From Floccularia luteovirens (Eukaryota; Basidiomycota; Agaricomycetes; Agaricales; Squamanitaceae): 64,000 bases of DNA. Where the stretch lies: contig VSJF01000011.1 of assembly GCA_009739215.1 (NCBI GenBank), forward strand, positions 124,001 to 188,000, read 5' to 3'. Numbering within the stretch: position 1 is the first letter of the stretch; the number at the start of each line of letters is the position of its first letter. Both the position numbers and the translations under genes were made by a program. The notes beneath the pieces were generated by a model. It did not search any database. It saw nothing but the letters and a program-made list of their open reading frames with translations, and was not told where the DNA came from. Of the stretch, positions 1-10,111 are shown one piece after another.

Positions 1-1683
1 ACCCCATCACACTCTTACCCATGAAAGACATCAATCCTTCATTCAAACCTAGATCTCTCAAACCCAAGTCGGAGGCTGTGAATACCCAGACGGGCACACG
101 AGAGAAAAATACAGGCTCATGGTATTTTAAGTTTTTTTGGTCAGTCTTCATTCCACTCATATTTATTGATACTCTTGTACTGAGGAATGATACAGGACCC
201 AATCCCATTATACCTTCCTCAAAGTCAAATCCTACACCTAGAGTCGTATCGAATCCCAATATGACAGGTAAAACAAGTGGGAAAAGGACATTAGCAGAGG
301 TCATGGATCAAGACCGTGTACAGAAAGAGAAGCGTCGAAAGAGTTCGCCTCTACTCACACAATCAAAGTTTTTTAACAACTCCTCCAAACCGCTCCCTGA
401 AAAACGTAGACATAGCGATACACCCCCAGTTCCTTCAGGTTCACTCGTCACTCGCAGCAATAAAGAAAATATTGTTTTTACAAACGACGAAGACGAAGCA
501 GAAGCAGAGCAACTAGATGGCTCGGATATTTCTATCAAGGCACAGGCTGATCTTGGCGCAGAAATCGAAGTAGAGCCTGACTACAACTTCTCACCTGGTG
601 TGGAACAAGAGGATGGCTACATATCCCCAACACCATCATGTTCACGTAACACAGAGGAATTATCGTCCCCTGTCAGACCGGGAGTAACACCCTAAACGAA
701 AGTGTATTAAACCAGAGAGAGAGGTTCACGCAAATCAAGATGGAGAATTCGGTGAAGTCGATATATTATCAAGCCCAATATCCGCTATCAAGATCAGTCG
801 CTCGTTCGCTTTTGTCGATAGTCAAAGTAACAAGTTCCGTGCAAGGTCACAAACCCCAACTAGAACTCGCGATGTATCCGAAGACGATATCATTCTTGTT
901 AGCCATACAAGCACTGGGAAGGCAAAAGCATCCGCTTCGATATACCCAGGTCCTGATTTAGGAGGGACGGTCGTGGATGATTCGGGCAGCGAAATTTACT
1001 GTTACGAAGGATACCCTGCCGTTTCGCGGAGTAAAACCATCACACAGTCACTCGAAGCTGCTGTCAGCAAAAACGTCATTGATGTCGATGATCTTCTAAG
1101 CGAAGATTCGGATGAGAAAAAAGCAATGGAGAACGCTGATAGAACTAAAGCAGTCATGGACGGATGGAGACAGCGCTGGACTCTCAATGGCAATATCAAT
1201 AACGTCATGGATAAGAAGAAGCCATCTGCAGCTGGGAAACTAAAGCGCAGGGAAATCAATGTGACGCCAAATGGCAGGCACTCCCTCCGTAGATCTTCAC
1301 CCATGTCCGAGCCTTTGAAGGCGCGGAACCGTGCCAAGCTTGCCGCTAACAATAAAACTCTCAATTCCCCCAGTAGCGTTGGCAAGCGGAAGAATCCCAA
1401 CAACTTCTTCAAAGCTGTGAAATACCACAACCGCAATAACAATAATAAAACGATACTTGTACAACCATCCTCAAGTCATTCGGATGTTGAAGAGATCCTA
1501 GATATGACTATGAGCAATCCTAGACCGGCGGGGGACTCGGGGGCTGTTCGAATAGCTATTGACTTGACATCTTCGGATGCTGTTATTTCCAACACGAGAT
1601 TGGGCTTGACACAATATCGGTACGTATTTCTTCTGATAAACTAACGGCCCTTCTAAACGATTTCACAACCCAGGTTCACATAG
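1..1683 (+). CDS. C-terminal part of a probable exonuclease 1 (EXO1-like), 5' end outside the window
   Basis: The frame is open from the left edge, so the catalytic N-terminus lies upstream. The first residues (LLPMKDINPSFKPRS) resemble the segment that follows the XPG/FEN nuclease core of fungal EXO1. The rest is a long low-complexity tail with Ser-Pro and acidic-Ser motifs and a terminal LTQYRFT. EXO1 is a 5'-3' DNA exonuclease of mismatch repair and end resection in the nucleus. Exons read here: 1-121, 185-683, about 724-1619 and 1674-1683. The 122-184 intron is 63 nt and in frame. The 684 donor joins a different frame, which requires a 34- or 40-nt intron or a frameshift. The last intron is 1620-1673. 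Identity rests on a few motifs without the catalytic core, so it is tentative; that this is a real coding tail is much surer. Confidence 0.55.
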
Positions 1684-3623
1684 GTTTCTTGGCATGCCGC
1701 CTACAAGTAACCGACGTCTGTCGTATCTAATAGTCGTATAGGATAGGGGCTTAACAGCATCTAAGCAGCCCTAGTGGTGATGTTATATAGACCTATTGAC
1801 TCCTCTTATATGCATTATATCTTTTTTGTTTAGAGCCCTATTTTTTCCTTTCTTTGCTTTCGGATGTTCACTTGTAACAGAATAGAAATATAATACAAAA
1901 TACAAAACAGCGCAAGGATTGCCCACTTTACGCTATTGGATACGGGGGAAGTAAAAGGATGGCATGTATGTAATTTTTATAATCTCACTTATCTACATCA
2001 TGCATCATGCATGAAACACGATGCATCCAAAAAAAAATTTTTTTTGGCACCGCCCTCCGAATCAAAGCACGCCATTGACCCAAATTCCAAGTAGATAATC
2101 TTAAGCTGAAGTTAAGTATACTGTCTGAATAGTACTCATGACATGAGTAATTAATCCCTCACTAGCAATATATCACAAGACATGGAAACCACGAATCTAT
2201 AGATAATTATTATAGAAACGTTCATGGTTATAGCACTATTATTTATTAATTTTAACTTCTAGAAACGAATTTTAGCAATAAAAAACCTCATGCCCACATG
2301 AATGTTGAACGTTGAACGCCGAACCTCTATCTAGACCAAGTAGAACCTGAGCTTGAACATCGATTTATGCATCATTATCACCTCATCTCACCCGCGCTAC
2401 ACCGCGGGCAAGAACACATGCATATGCGTCCAATTCTGAATCATCACTTGATACCTACTGTATGTACTCTACACTGATTTCATTTCCGAAGTAACGAATA
2501 TAGAATAATCATAATCGTTAAACACTATAGCATTAAGGATTCTAAATCAAAATTAAAGGACTCCAGGTAAAAGAAGTGCCACAACTGCAACCGACTTTAC
2601 TTTTGTTTCACGTATCATGCATCATGAGGGGGAAAAGAAAAGGTTCCAAGGGTTTCTGGAAGACCAGTTTACCCTGAAATAAATAAGAAAAAACCTATCT
2701 ACGTATCTATCTATTTATCTATGATTATTAAATAATTAAGTAGAGAATAGTTCAAAGGAAAGGAAAAGTTTGGTGAATTTCGATAAGAGAAAAGGGTATT
2801 TTTGGGCGCAAATTAGGGGGGTTGGAAGTAAATGGGATGTGGGACGATAAAGAGAGGAACGTTGTGCGAGAATTACGTACGTAGTCGAATACGACATGAG
2901 AACGATGCACGTAGAAGGTAAAACCACAAAACTAAATTATTAATAAAACCGCTAGAGCCAAGGTCCAGGGAAATCTAAAGTGAAAAAAAGTGAAAGAAAA
3001 AGGGAAATGGGTATGTTTATACCTGCAAGTAGAACACAATGCACACACCTCACGTAATAATGAGGTAGTGTACCTTGCAGGTATAAACATTTGAAAGATG
3101 GATGTTGATGCTGGAATGATGGGTGTTGGTGGAAATGCTAACTAGTACTTGGGTGATATTACAACGCGACACATATGTTAACAAAAAGAGTATAAGGGAT
3201 GGGGGTGGAGGGATAAGACGAACAGGGGAGTGGGGAAAGGGGCAAGGAGAGAGAAAATGGGTTGTTTGGAGGTGGAGAGGGAACAAAGGGAATATAGAGT
3301 TGTACATGTGGCGATCTGATCCAATGGAATGAGGTTCAAAAGGGAAAAAAGAAATCGGCGTGTATGCGAGAATCGGTGATATCTGAATCTGGATGGATAA
3401 TAGGAATGATACATCAAAATGGGGATTTGATGATTATATGCTACAAGACAGTATAGTCCATGATATGATTATGAAAGAGATAACAGCAAAATCCAACTTG
3501 AAAGGACGAGCTGATCCCATGTCATAGACGTTGATTTGATGTGGTGTCGAAGTGCATGGTCCAGAATAAACGAAGTTGATGTCGAAAAATAGCATGGGCA
3601 CATATAGCAATCCAGCACAAAAA
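1684..3623. other. Intergenic region between convergent genes
   Basis: No convincing coding exon is seen. The stretch is AT-rich and holds a 21-nt A/T palindrome at 2027-2047, a (TATC)n-like run near 2697-2721, and a perfect 17-bp inverted repeat at 3013-3029/3074-3090. It separates the 3' ends of the EXO1-like gene and the minus-strand gene at 3624-5525. Confidence 0.6.
3013..3090. repeat. Perfect 17-bp inverted repeat with 44-nt spacer (hairpin)
   Basis: atgtttatacctgcaag at 3013-3029 is the exact reverse complement of 3074-3090. It lies between two convergent genes, about 530 nt beyond the stop codon of the minus-strand gene. It could be a small MITE-type foldback or an RNA hairpin. Confidence 0.75.
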
Positions 3624-5525
3624 TCAAATAGACAATTGTCTGGATCGTACGGGCCTGATCAACGGGGCTCCAACAACAAGAACGTCGTCTTCTTCCTCGT
3701 TGGCAGTCTCCACAACTTCATTCCACACTTCATCACCATCTATATCACTATCACTTTCGTCCGAGTCGCCCGAAAGGAACATAGGGATAGATTTGGCACC
3801 TTCGGGAAGACATCCAGATTTGGATTCATTACCAACACGGCTGTTCAAGTTTGGAATAGCATTATCATCATGTCCATTATTTCGACACGAGAGATGCACA
3901 AGTAAATCCCAACGGCGATACCAGTCCGTCACCCAAGGAGGCTTGATATATCCTGATTTGCTAAGGAGAGGAGGGGAGGGCGGGTCGTTGTAAGTCACCC
4001 GCTTCCAATCCAATTTAGGCGAAAATGTCGGTACATGCAGTTTAGCTGTGTTCATGTCATCCTCAGAGGTTGAGCCGGTGTGAGACGAGGAGCCAACCAT
4101 GGCTCTGGTAGGTGACAATTCATAATAAAGATTCTCTAAACACCGTTTTCTTCCATTCGCAACGCAGCCTTCTTCGCTCCCACAACTGTCATAAGTCAAT
4201 TCTGCTTCACTGTCAGTCTCAACCAAGGTAGCATCCGAGTCGTCGCCAGAAATACCCGAACACGAGGCAATCGACTCGCTCTCACTTTCTGCACCATCGA
4301 AATCCATGGAATCTCGGTCGTGCTGGTCTGCAGCTGGATAGTTCCTGCTCTCCATGGCTAGGTGCATATCATGGATCCAAAGGGTTTTCCCGATTGTCCA
4401 AGATGGCATGCCGACAAATAAGCGATCGATGTGTGTGCAAAAAGGGTCTCGAAGCGCAGATATGTCACCTCTTCTAGGATGTATGGTAAGGGGAGGGAGT
4501 TGGTCGTGTGATAACGCAGGATAAGAGATATCCGAATGTGGGTCTTGGGGTGAGTTAGCCAGTGAATGCGTGCCAATGGCGACTTCTGCCGCGGACATAT
4601 CACCATACACGCCTTCAGACCGTTTCGTGTCACCATGGTCATCCCATCCTCCTTGACGACAGGACCAAAACCATTTAATGTGCATCAATGAATGACGAGA
4701 ATATCCATGTTGACCATAATTATAGCGAGGAGGGATGACACAGGAGAAGTTTGGGGAGCGGCCATCAGATAGCGATAAAGGTGACGGCAAATTGGAAAAC
4801 TTCCGGCGGACAGGAGGTAGGGGTGGAGGCGGTGGTGGTAGTCGGGGTGAAGGTGCACGACGGGGGGTAGGGGTAGTGACAAAAGGGAAACAGAGTCGAG
4901 ATATGGATGTTACATTACGACAGCGTAGAGGGGGTCGAGGATCAAGAGGAATGTTGAATTCTTCATCAGAATCGCCGCAAGAAGAACAGTCAGAGTCTAA
5001 TTCGTCAGAGTCGTCGTCGGAGTCGAAGGGCAGTACTGGTGTACTACAGTGGTCGACGGAGGTATTAATGCGGATATTGATCCCAGGCTTTGCCTTGAAG
5101 CCCTTGGGAGGAGTAGAGCTTTCCAATAGTCGTGCACGTTCCGTGTAGTCCATATCAGAGGATATAATTGACCTGTTGGCGGTGACAACCGTGATTGTGG
5201 GATCGGTCTTCTTACCCATGCTTGGGCAAGAGTTATACCTAGAAACAGTCTCAGACTGCACAATTTTGGAATCGACTCTGGGTTCCGGGGTTTGTGGAGA
5301 TAGGTCCTCTGAAACTCCAATGCGATTAAAACCTAGGCGACTGATCGGCCGCGGGGGTATTTCCTGCCCCGCTATATGATAACTAGAATCATGTTCGTCT
5401 AAAATGTCCACTTCATGTGAATGTAACTGGTCGTCCGAGCTAGTAACCTGGGCGATGTGAGGAGATTGAGAAGGACACAAGGTAGAGGAGATTGCGGGCC
5501 CCACAACAACATCAACGGCGGACAT
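3624..5525 (-). CDS. Uncharacterised acidic, Ser/Pro-rich protein (633 aa)
   Basis: Single long exon. I start at the ATG at 5525 because the frame upstream has no further ATG and runs into a probable 5'UTR intron (donor gtaagc near 5665, acceptor ttttcag near 5594). The protein has a dense Asp/Ser stretch near residues 165-190, a polyproline run near 230-240, a second acidic-Ser region near 410-460 and acidic C-terminal patches. Two better-ordered blocks stand out: one around residues 350-385 (RDPFCTHIDRLF...IGKTLWIHDMHLAMES) and one near 535-560 (GYIKPPWVTDWYRRWDLLVH). No signal peptide, membrane helix or catalytic motif is recognised. The composition suggests a nuclear or cytosolic regulatory/scaffold protein, but that is only inference. 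I know no function. Confidence 0.8.
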   Translation of the reverse strand: MSAVDVVVGPAISSTLCPSQSPHIAQVTSSDDQLHSHEVDILDEHDSSYHIAGQEIPPRPISRLGFNRIGVSEDLSPQTPEPRVDSKIVQSETVSRYNSCPSMGKKTDPTITVVTANRSIISSDMDYTERARLLESSTPPKGFKAKPGINIRINTSVDHCSTPVLPFDSDDDSDELDSDCSSCGDSDEEFNIPLDPRPPLRCRNVTSISRLCFPFVTTPTPRRAPSPRLPPPPPPLPPVRRKFSNLPSPLSLSDGRSPNFSCVIPPRYNYGQHGYSRHSLMHIKWFWSCRQGGWDDHGDTKRSEGVYGDMSAAEVAIGTHSLANSPQDPHSDISYPALSHDQLPPLTIHPRRGDISALRDPFCTHIDRLFVGMPSWTIGKTLWIHDMHLAMESRNYPAADQHDRDSMDFDGAESESESIASCSGISGDDSDATLVETDSEAELTYDSCGSEEGCVANGRKRCLENLYYELSPTRAMVGSSSHTGSTSEDDMNTAKLHVPTFSPKLDWKRVTYNDPPSPPLLSKSGYIKPPWVTDWYRRWDLLVHLSCRNNGHDDNAIPNLNSRVGNESKSGCLPEGAKSIPMFLSGDSDESDSDIDGDEVWNEVVETANEEEDDVLVVGAPLIRPVRSRQLSI

Positions 5526-5952
5526 GATGCTGCTCGACAGAAGAGATTGGCAGAGCAAGAATGATGTGCGAACAGGGTGGCAACCAAAACGGCCTGAAAA
5601 AGTAAAGGAAATGAATAAATGGGCTGCAAAACGGAGAAAACAGGAAGGAAAAGGGAAAGAAGCTTACCACGACGCTGCTACACCCCACCAACCTTTCGTG
5701 TCGTCGTAGAGAAAGAAGGAGAAATAAAGGGAAAGCAGGAACAGTTGGATAACAGAAACGTGGAGTGATTTGGTCAAGTTAGGTCATTTACTGTTCCACC
5801 CTTGATTCAAATCACAAATACCATTCACGTGATATCACTCCTCCTTGATTCAAATCAAGACTATGTGTTATACGTACCTTCTACCCTCGTTTACTTTCTT
5901 ATATCAAACCGAGTAGAACATCAAATACAACAAACATCAAAACTATCGGCAG

Positions 5953-5960
5953 AAAAAAAA
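5953..5960 (-). terminator. RNA polymerase III T8 terminator of the tRNA gene
   Basis: On the minus strand a run of eight T follows six bases after the discriminator base of the tRNA, as expected for Pol III termination. Confidence 0.85.
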
Positions 5961-5966
5961 TTTGTT

Positions 5967-6044
5967 TTCCTTCTAGCCGACTCGAACGACTGACCTCGTC
6001 ATAGCCTTACTAGTGACGCGCTCTACCAACTGAGCTAAGAAGGA
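5967..6044 (-). tRNA. tRNA-Thr (anticodon AGU) with a 5-nt intron
   Basis: The minus strand folds into a full cloverleaf: 7-bp acceptor (tccttct/agaagga), D stem gctc/gagc, anticodon stem cgtca/tgacg, variable loop aggtc, and T stem agtcg/cggct (one G-T pair) with loop ttcgagt. The anticodon loop reads CTAGTAA-like, giving AGT (Thr, ACU/ACN after A34 editing to inosine). Five extra bases lie between the loop and the 3' half of the anticodon stem and are best read as a short intron at the canonical 37/38 position. Mature length would be 73 nt. The discriminator is A and a T8 terminator follows. Confidence 0.9.
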
Positions 6045-6125
6045 CTTATTAATTCAACCGTTTTCTCATTTCATGTTCTCATCGTCACGTCTGTTTACCA
6101 ACTTTAAGCTATAAACACATCTTTC

Positions 6126-6924
6126 ATGAATAAACTCGTCAAGAAACCCATTTCTCAACAAAATGAAGGCCATCCCAACTACTCCAAACCATCATTTCAA
6201 TCGAAAACCGCTACGTCTTCGGGTATACTAACAATGCGCTCAAAAAATACAATGTCAACAACTACAGCAGATGTTGATGTGAACGTGTCTGTCCAACCTC
6301 TAACTGCTTCGGAACAATATTGGGCGACACGGGCACTCAAAGCAGAAGCCTTACTCGCAGCACAAGAGTCCCACTACCGGGAATTAAAGAGTGTATCTTA
6401 TTCACAAGAAATCAAACGCTCGGTGGGCTCATTTATGACATATTTCATTAATAAATTCACCTCATATCACTTATCTAGCGTGAAATTGCACAACTGACTC
6501 AACACCACAAAGACAAGCACGCAACACTAGAGAAAATTCTGGTGAGTCTTTCTTATCTCTCACAACTCCTTATGGTTCTACAGAGTTCAACATAGATCAC
6601 TCTCGCGTCATGTTTGGTTCTTTTCGTGGTCCTCATAATATACCTTTCAACAAATTACACCCGTGCACATACCCAGCAGCATAATCGCTGGGTTCCTTCA
6701 CACTTTACCATTCCCATACTTTCCCCCTTCACTTCAGTGGTAAAGCATACCTTTCCTATTTTCACCTGGTTCATTAACTGACTGTCTGGGGGTTCTCGTT
6801 ACAGGTTGAACAAGATACTTCGGTTATCGGGACCAAGTCTATCGCCTTCATGGTTCTTGCATTCGCATGTTTGGTGTATTTTATCTTCCGGCATTGGTAC
6901 TCCCATAGACGGCATCCTACATAA
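6126..6924 (+). CDS. Small tail-anchored single-pass membrane protein (159 aa)
   Basis: Three exons: 6126-6422, 6479-6541 and 6805-6924, with GT-AG introns of 56 and 263 nt; reading frames join exactly. The N-terminus is polar, followed by a probable amphipathic/coiled-coil segment (ATRALKAEALLAAQESHYRELK and, after intron 1, REIAQLTQHHKDKHATLEKIL). One strong hydrophobic helix lies near residues 132-148 (SIAFMVLAFACLVYFIF), then a short basic tail ending RHWYSHRRHPT. This is tail-anchor architecture, cytosolic N-terminus with the C-terminus in the ER or another membrane. An internal Met (residue 39 or 43) is an alternative start. The long second intron could hide a small alternative exon. 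Family not recognised. Confidence 0.65.
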
Positions 6925-7251
6925 TGAATGACTACAGCTCTGAACCATCATTAAATCCTTTGATGCGTGTGCTTAGAGTTGATGAAAATACGAAAATAAC
7001 GACGTCAGTATATACACCCTGTAATGAAATGTTATAAGAAACAAGTTCCAACTGAACATTTCGAGATATAGAGCGCGTCATATCACGGATTTTGGGGCAA
7101 ACCGAGGACTGATAACTTGGTTGGTAACATCTACATACGTCGACTGCTGGCCCCAGGCGTAGAAAATTTTGACTAATCTCGTCTTGTAAACACAAGAGGG
7201 ACTTTAATAGGACTTCCAGAATAAAAATCAGTAAACAACTAACTAGTCGTA

Positions 7252-9689
7252 TCACGAGAGAACATACGTTAAGGTAATTCCATTCCTAGTTCTCAAAACT
7301 CTTGCTCTCCTCTCTTCAAAAGTCTCATTTGCGAATTGAGGTTCCTCTTTAATCGTTATCTTGTATTTTGATACCAACATCGTCAGTACAGCTATCCCCT
7401 CTGTTTCGAAAAACCTGTCAAGATATCAATTTTCATGTTTAATGTGTGCATGACAAAACGGATATATTCACTTCCGGCCCAAACACCCCCGTGGTCCTGT
7501 TTAATTGAATTACAATTCCGAACTGTAGAGACAGTTGATCTTACCTCCGCTAAAGGGTAAGAAGGCATCACGAGGCCAATCCTGCAGGAATCTCGAAGGT
7601 TTGAATTCTTCAGGATCCTTCCAGTATCGAGCTACGCAATTAATATAACAAATCAATACTGAACACGAATGAAAAGATAAAGGTATTATATTTACGGTTA
7701 TGGTGCAAACCAGGTACGCTGAAGGATAGCTTTGTTCCCTTCGGAACTGGTATTGTCCGCTTCTCACCAGACATGTTCTCCGTGGTCAAAACAGTATCCT
7801 CAGCACTTACTTTTGGAATGACAGTTGCCTGAACCAAGTCTCAGACACATCCACACGAAGAAAACAAAAAATTAAAAATATACGGGAGGAAACAAACGAA
7901 GCGTTTCGTAAAAGACACTAACAAAGAAGTTTTCATCAGAATTTGTTCATACTCTATGGATAGAGAGAACTTACGCCATTGAACGTGTGAAGAGAGGCAT
8001 CTCTTCATATGTCTTAAGGTCTATCAGTATTCCAACACATACCCGAACTCGGGAAGCCAAACAAACTGGTTGTCGTCCATCCTTCAAAACGGATTTAATC
8101 TGCTGGAGAAGGATATCTTGTTCGTATTGATACAATGCTAACAAAGCAAATGCGAAGCATAGAGTGTGTGCCGTGGTCTATTTCTTGTCACCTTTGGAAA
8201 ACCATGCTGGTTGGGAGATAAGTACCCACTTCATGGCCCGCAATCAGAAAAATAAAAATATTTCCTACAAAACAATCATCTACGATGAAACCACCTCTCC
8301 GTACATTCCCCAGAAAAACGTACCAATGAGTTCACTCTCTGTAAGCCTTGCATCTTCCGAATCCTCATTATTCGCCTCCAATAATTTACTCAAAAGATCA
8401 TGTCGTTCTACTTTATCAGATTGTTGTCGTTCGTGGATCATTTCTGACATATATTGCTAACAACAGACGTTATAATTGCACCACTTACCGCTGGCAGGGT
8501 GTAGCTAACTTACTTTCAATTCATCAAAAGCAGTTGCAACTGTGCGAAGCCTCTTCGTGAGGCCCAGAGCCCAATTCGGTACGATAAGTTTGAGATATAT
8601 ATCTGATGCAACAACGTGTAGAGCTTCTTTGAAAGGCATCTTATGATTATTCGGGTATCGGTTATCAGCCTCCCACGAAATTTCGCGTCCGAAACCTGGA
8701 TGATATGAATAGGTGTCTACGGAAGGAAACTCCGTCATACCTGCAACTCCTATAACGAAAAGTGCTATCTATTTCACGAATTTGGTGCATTGACTTAGAA
8801 GATTGCAAAGGGACAAAACGGTACGTACAGGAAGAGTTATCTCCACAGCGTGATCAATAGTCACCACTTTCTGATCAGCCCACACATTATTGAATAGACC
8901 ATTCATTATTTTGACAGTTTCATCCCAGACTAATTTATTGTTGCGCTGGCAGGGGTTAGGTAGTAAGGGGTACAAATCATATGATTATATCGATTTGAGT
9001 AACACACATCTGAGAATGCAGGTGCTGATATCTTTCTGTATTTTTTCCATTCTTCGCCTTCAGAAGCGACGATGTTTCTCCCATAGAATGAGAGAAGTTC
9101 GTATTCTTCCACAGGTTTTGGAAAACGCGCGCGTGAAGATGTTACTTCCTGGTCAAAGTTAGCACCTGATCACCCCAGCTGACCAGTAAAGTGTATTAGA
9201 CCTTTATGGCAGATGCATCCGCAAGGATAAGGCCTATTCGAATGCCTGGTACTATGCTTACCTATGGCGAATGTATGAATCAAGTATGTTAAATCTCTCC
9301 ACCACGACTCACGTAGGAATGAATATCCCATCCAAAATATTTGAACACTTCATCGGTACGAGAATGAGATGTTAGAAAAGACACTATAAAAAAAGAACTG
9401 AACTTACATGCGTATTTGTTTTCGAAGAAAGGGTTGCCGCCAGGTGTAACACCAGCAGTTGGTGGGATAATCCTGCTGATTGGATGATTATAATCGAATA
9501 ACACACGAAATCCCGGGAGATTCCTGCGGGTGATATTATTTGAAACAGAACAAGTCAAAACATGAAAGTAGAGATCCGAAATTAAACCAAAACACACTGA
9601 ATGGATCTCAAGGCGTTCCAATATGCCAATGAGTACTTATATGCGTATATGACGACAACTGTCAACGCAGACAGCAACCAGAAATCCAT
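7252..9689 (-). CDS. Cytochrome P450 monooxygenase 1 (intact)
   Basis: Haem-thiolate monooxygenase, probably ER-anchored through the N-terminal helix (MDFWLLSALTVVVIYAYKY). The gene has about 13-14 short introns. Landmarks in order: a GWDIHSY motif, ADASAIK, FPKPVEEYELLSFYGRNIVASEGEEWKKYRK (C-helix WxxxR-like region), an FGREISW block, an I-helix AGHETTAHTL, the K-helix ETLR (ExxR) in VFYETLRLFPP, a RYWKDPEEFKPSRFL segment, and the haem loop PFSGG..GPRGCLGRK split by an intron (Cys codon 7483-7485). It ends KIT...LTYVLS. The FETEGIAVL C-terminal pattern recalls CYP5150/CYP4-clan basidiomycete P450s; the family call is tentative and no substrate can be inferred. Upstream lies a divergent-free gap to the MFS gene, both on the minus strand. 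Confidence 0.88.
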
Positions 9690-10111
9690 TGAATGCTATG
9701 TTTATGAATATGGTGTGGGCCCTTCAATCCGGTGGGTTGAACGGTGTATAAGAATATAAATGGGCTACTAGGGACATAAAAAGGACACAAACCACGACGT
9801 CGCGGAACCGTTATCTCCATTGTCATGATTTTCCTGACTCAAATCGTAAGCAAACTCCGTTTATTAACCGATATCACATGTACACATGATCTGTCGATGT
9901 TACCTTGTGTTTGAAGTATATATGGGATGCGCAAAACTTTTTACTATACTGGTGGTTATATACATGCTTATCTGAAAAATTCTATGCTATGAACTTTTCT
10001 AAACCCTTTTCTAGCGTTCTATCCCCTTCTAGTGCTCTATCTTCACATAACAGGACCTAATTTTTTCTCCCGGGAGAGGGAGGCCACTGAACAAAAAATG
10101 GTGTCACAAGG

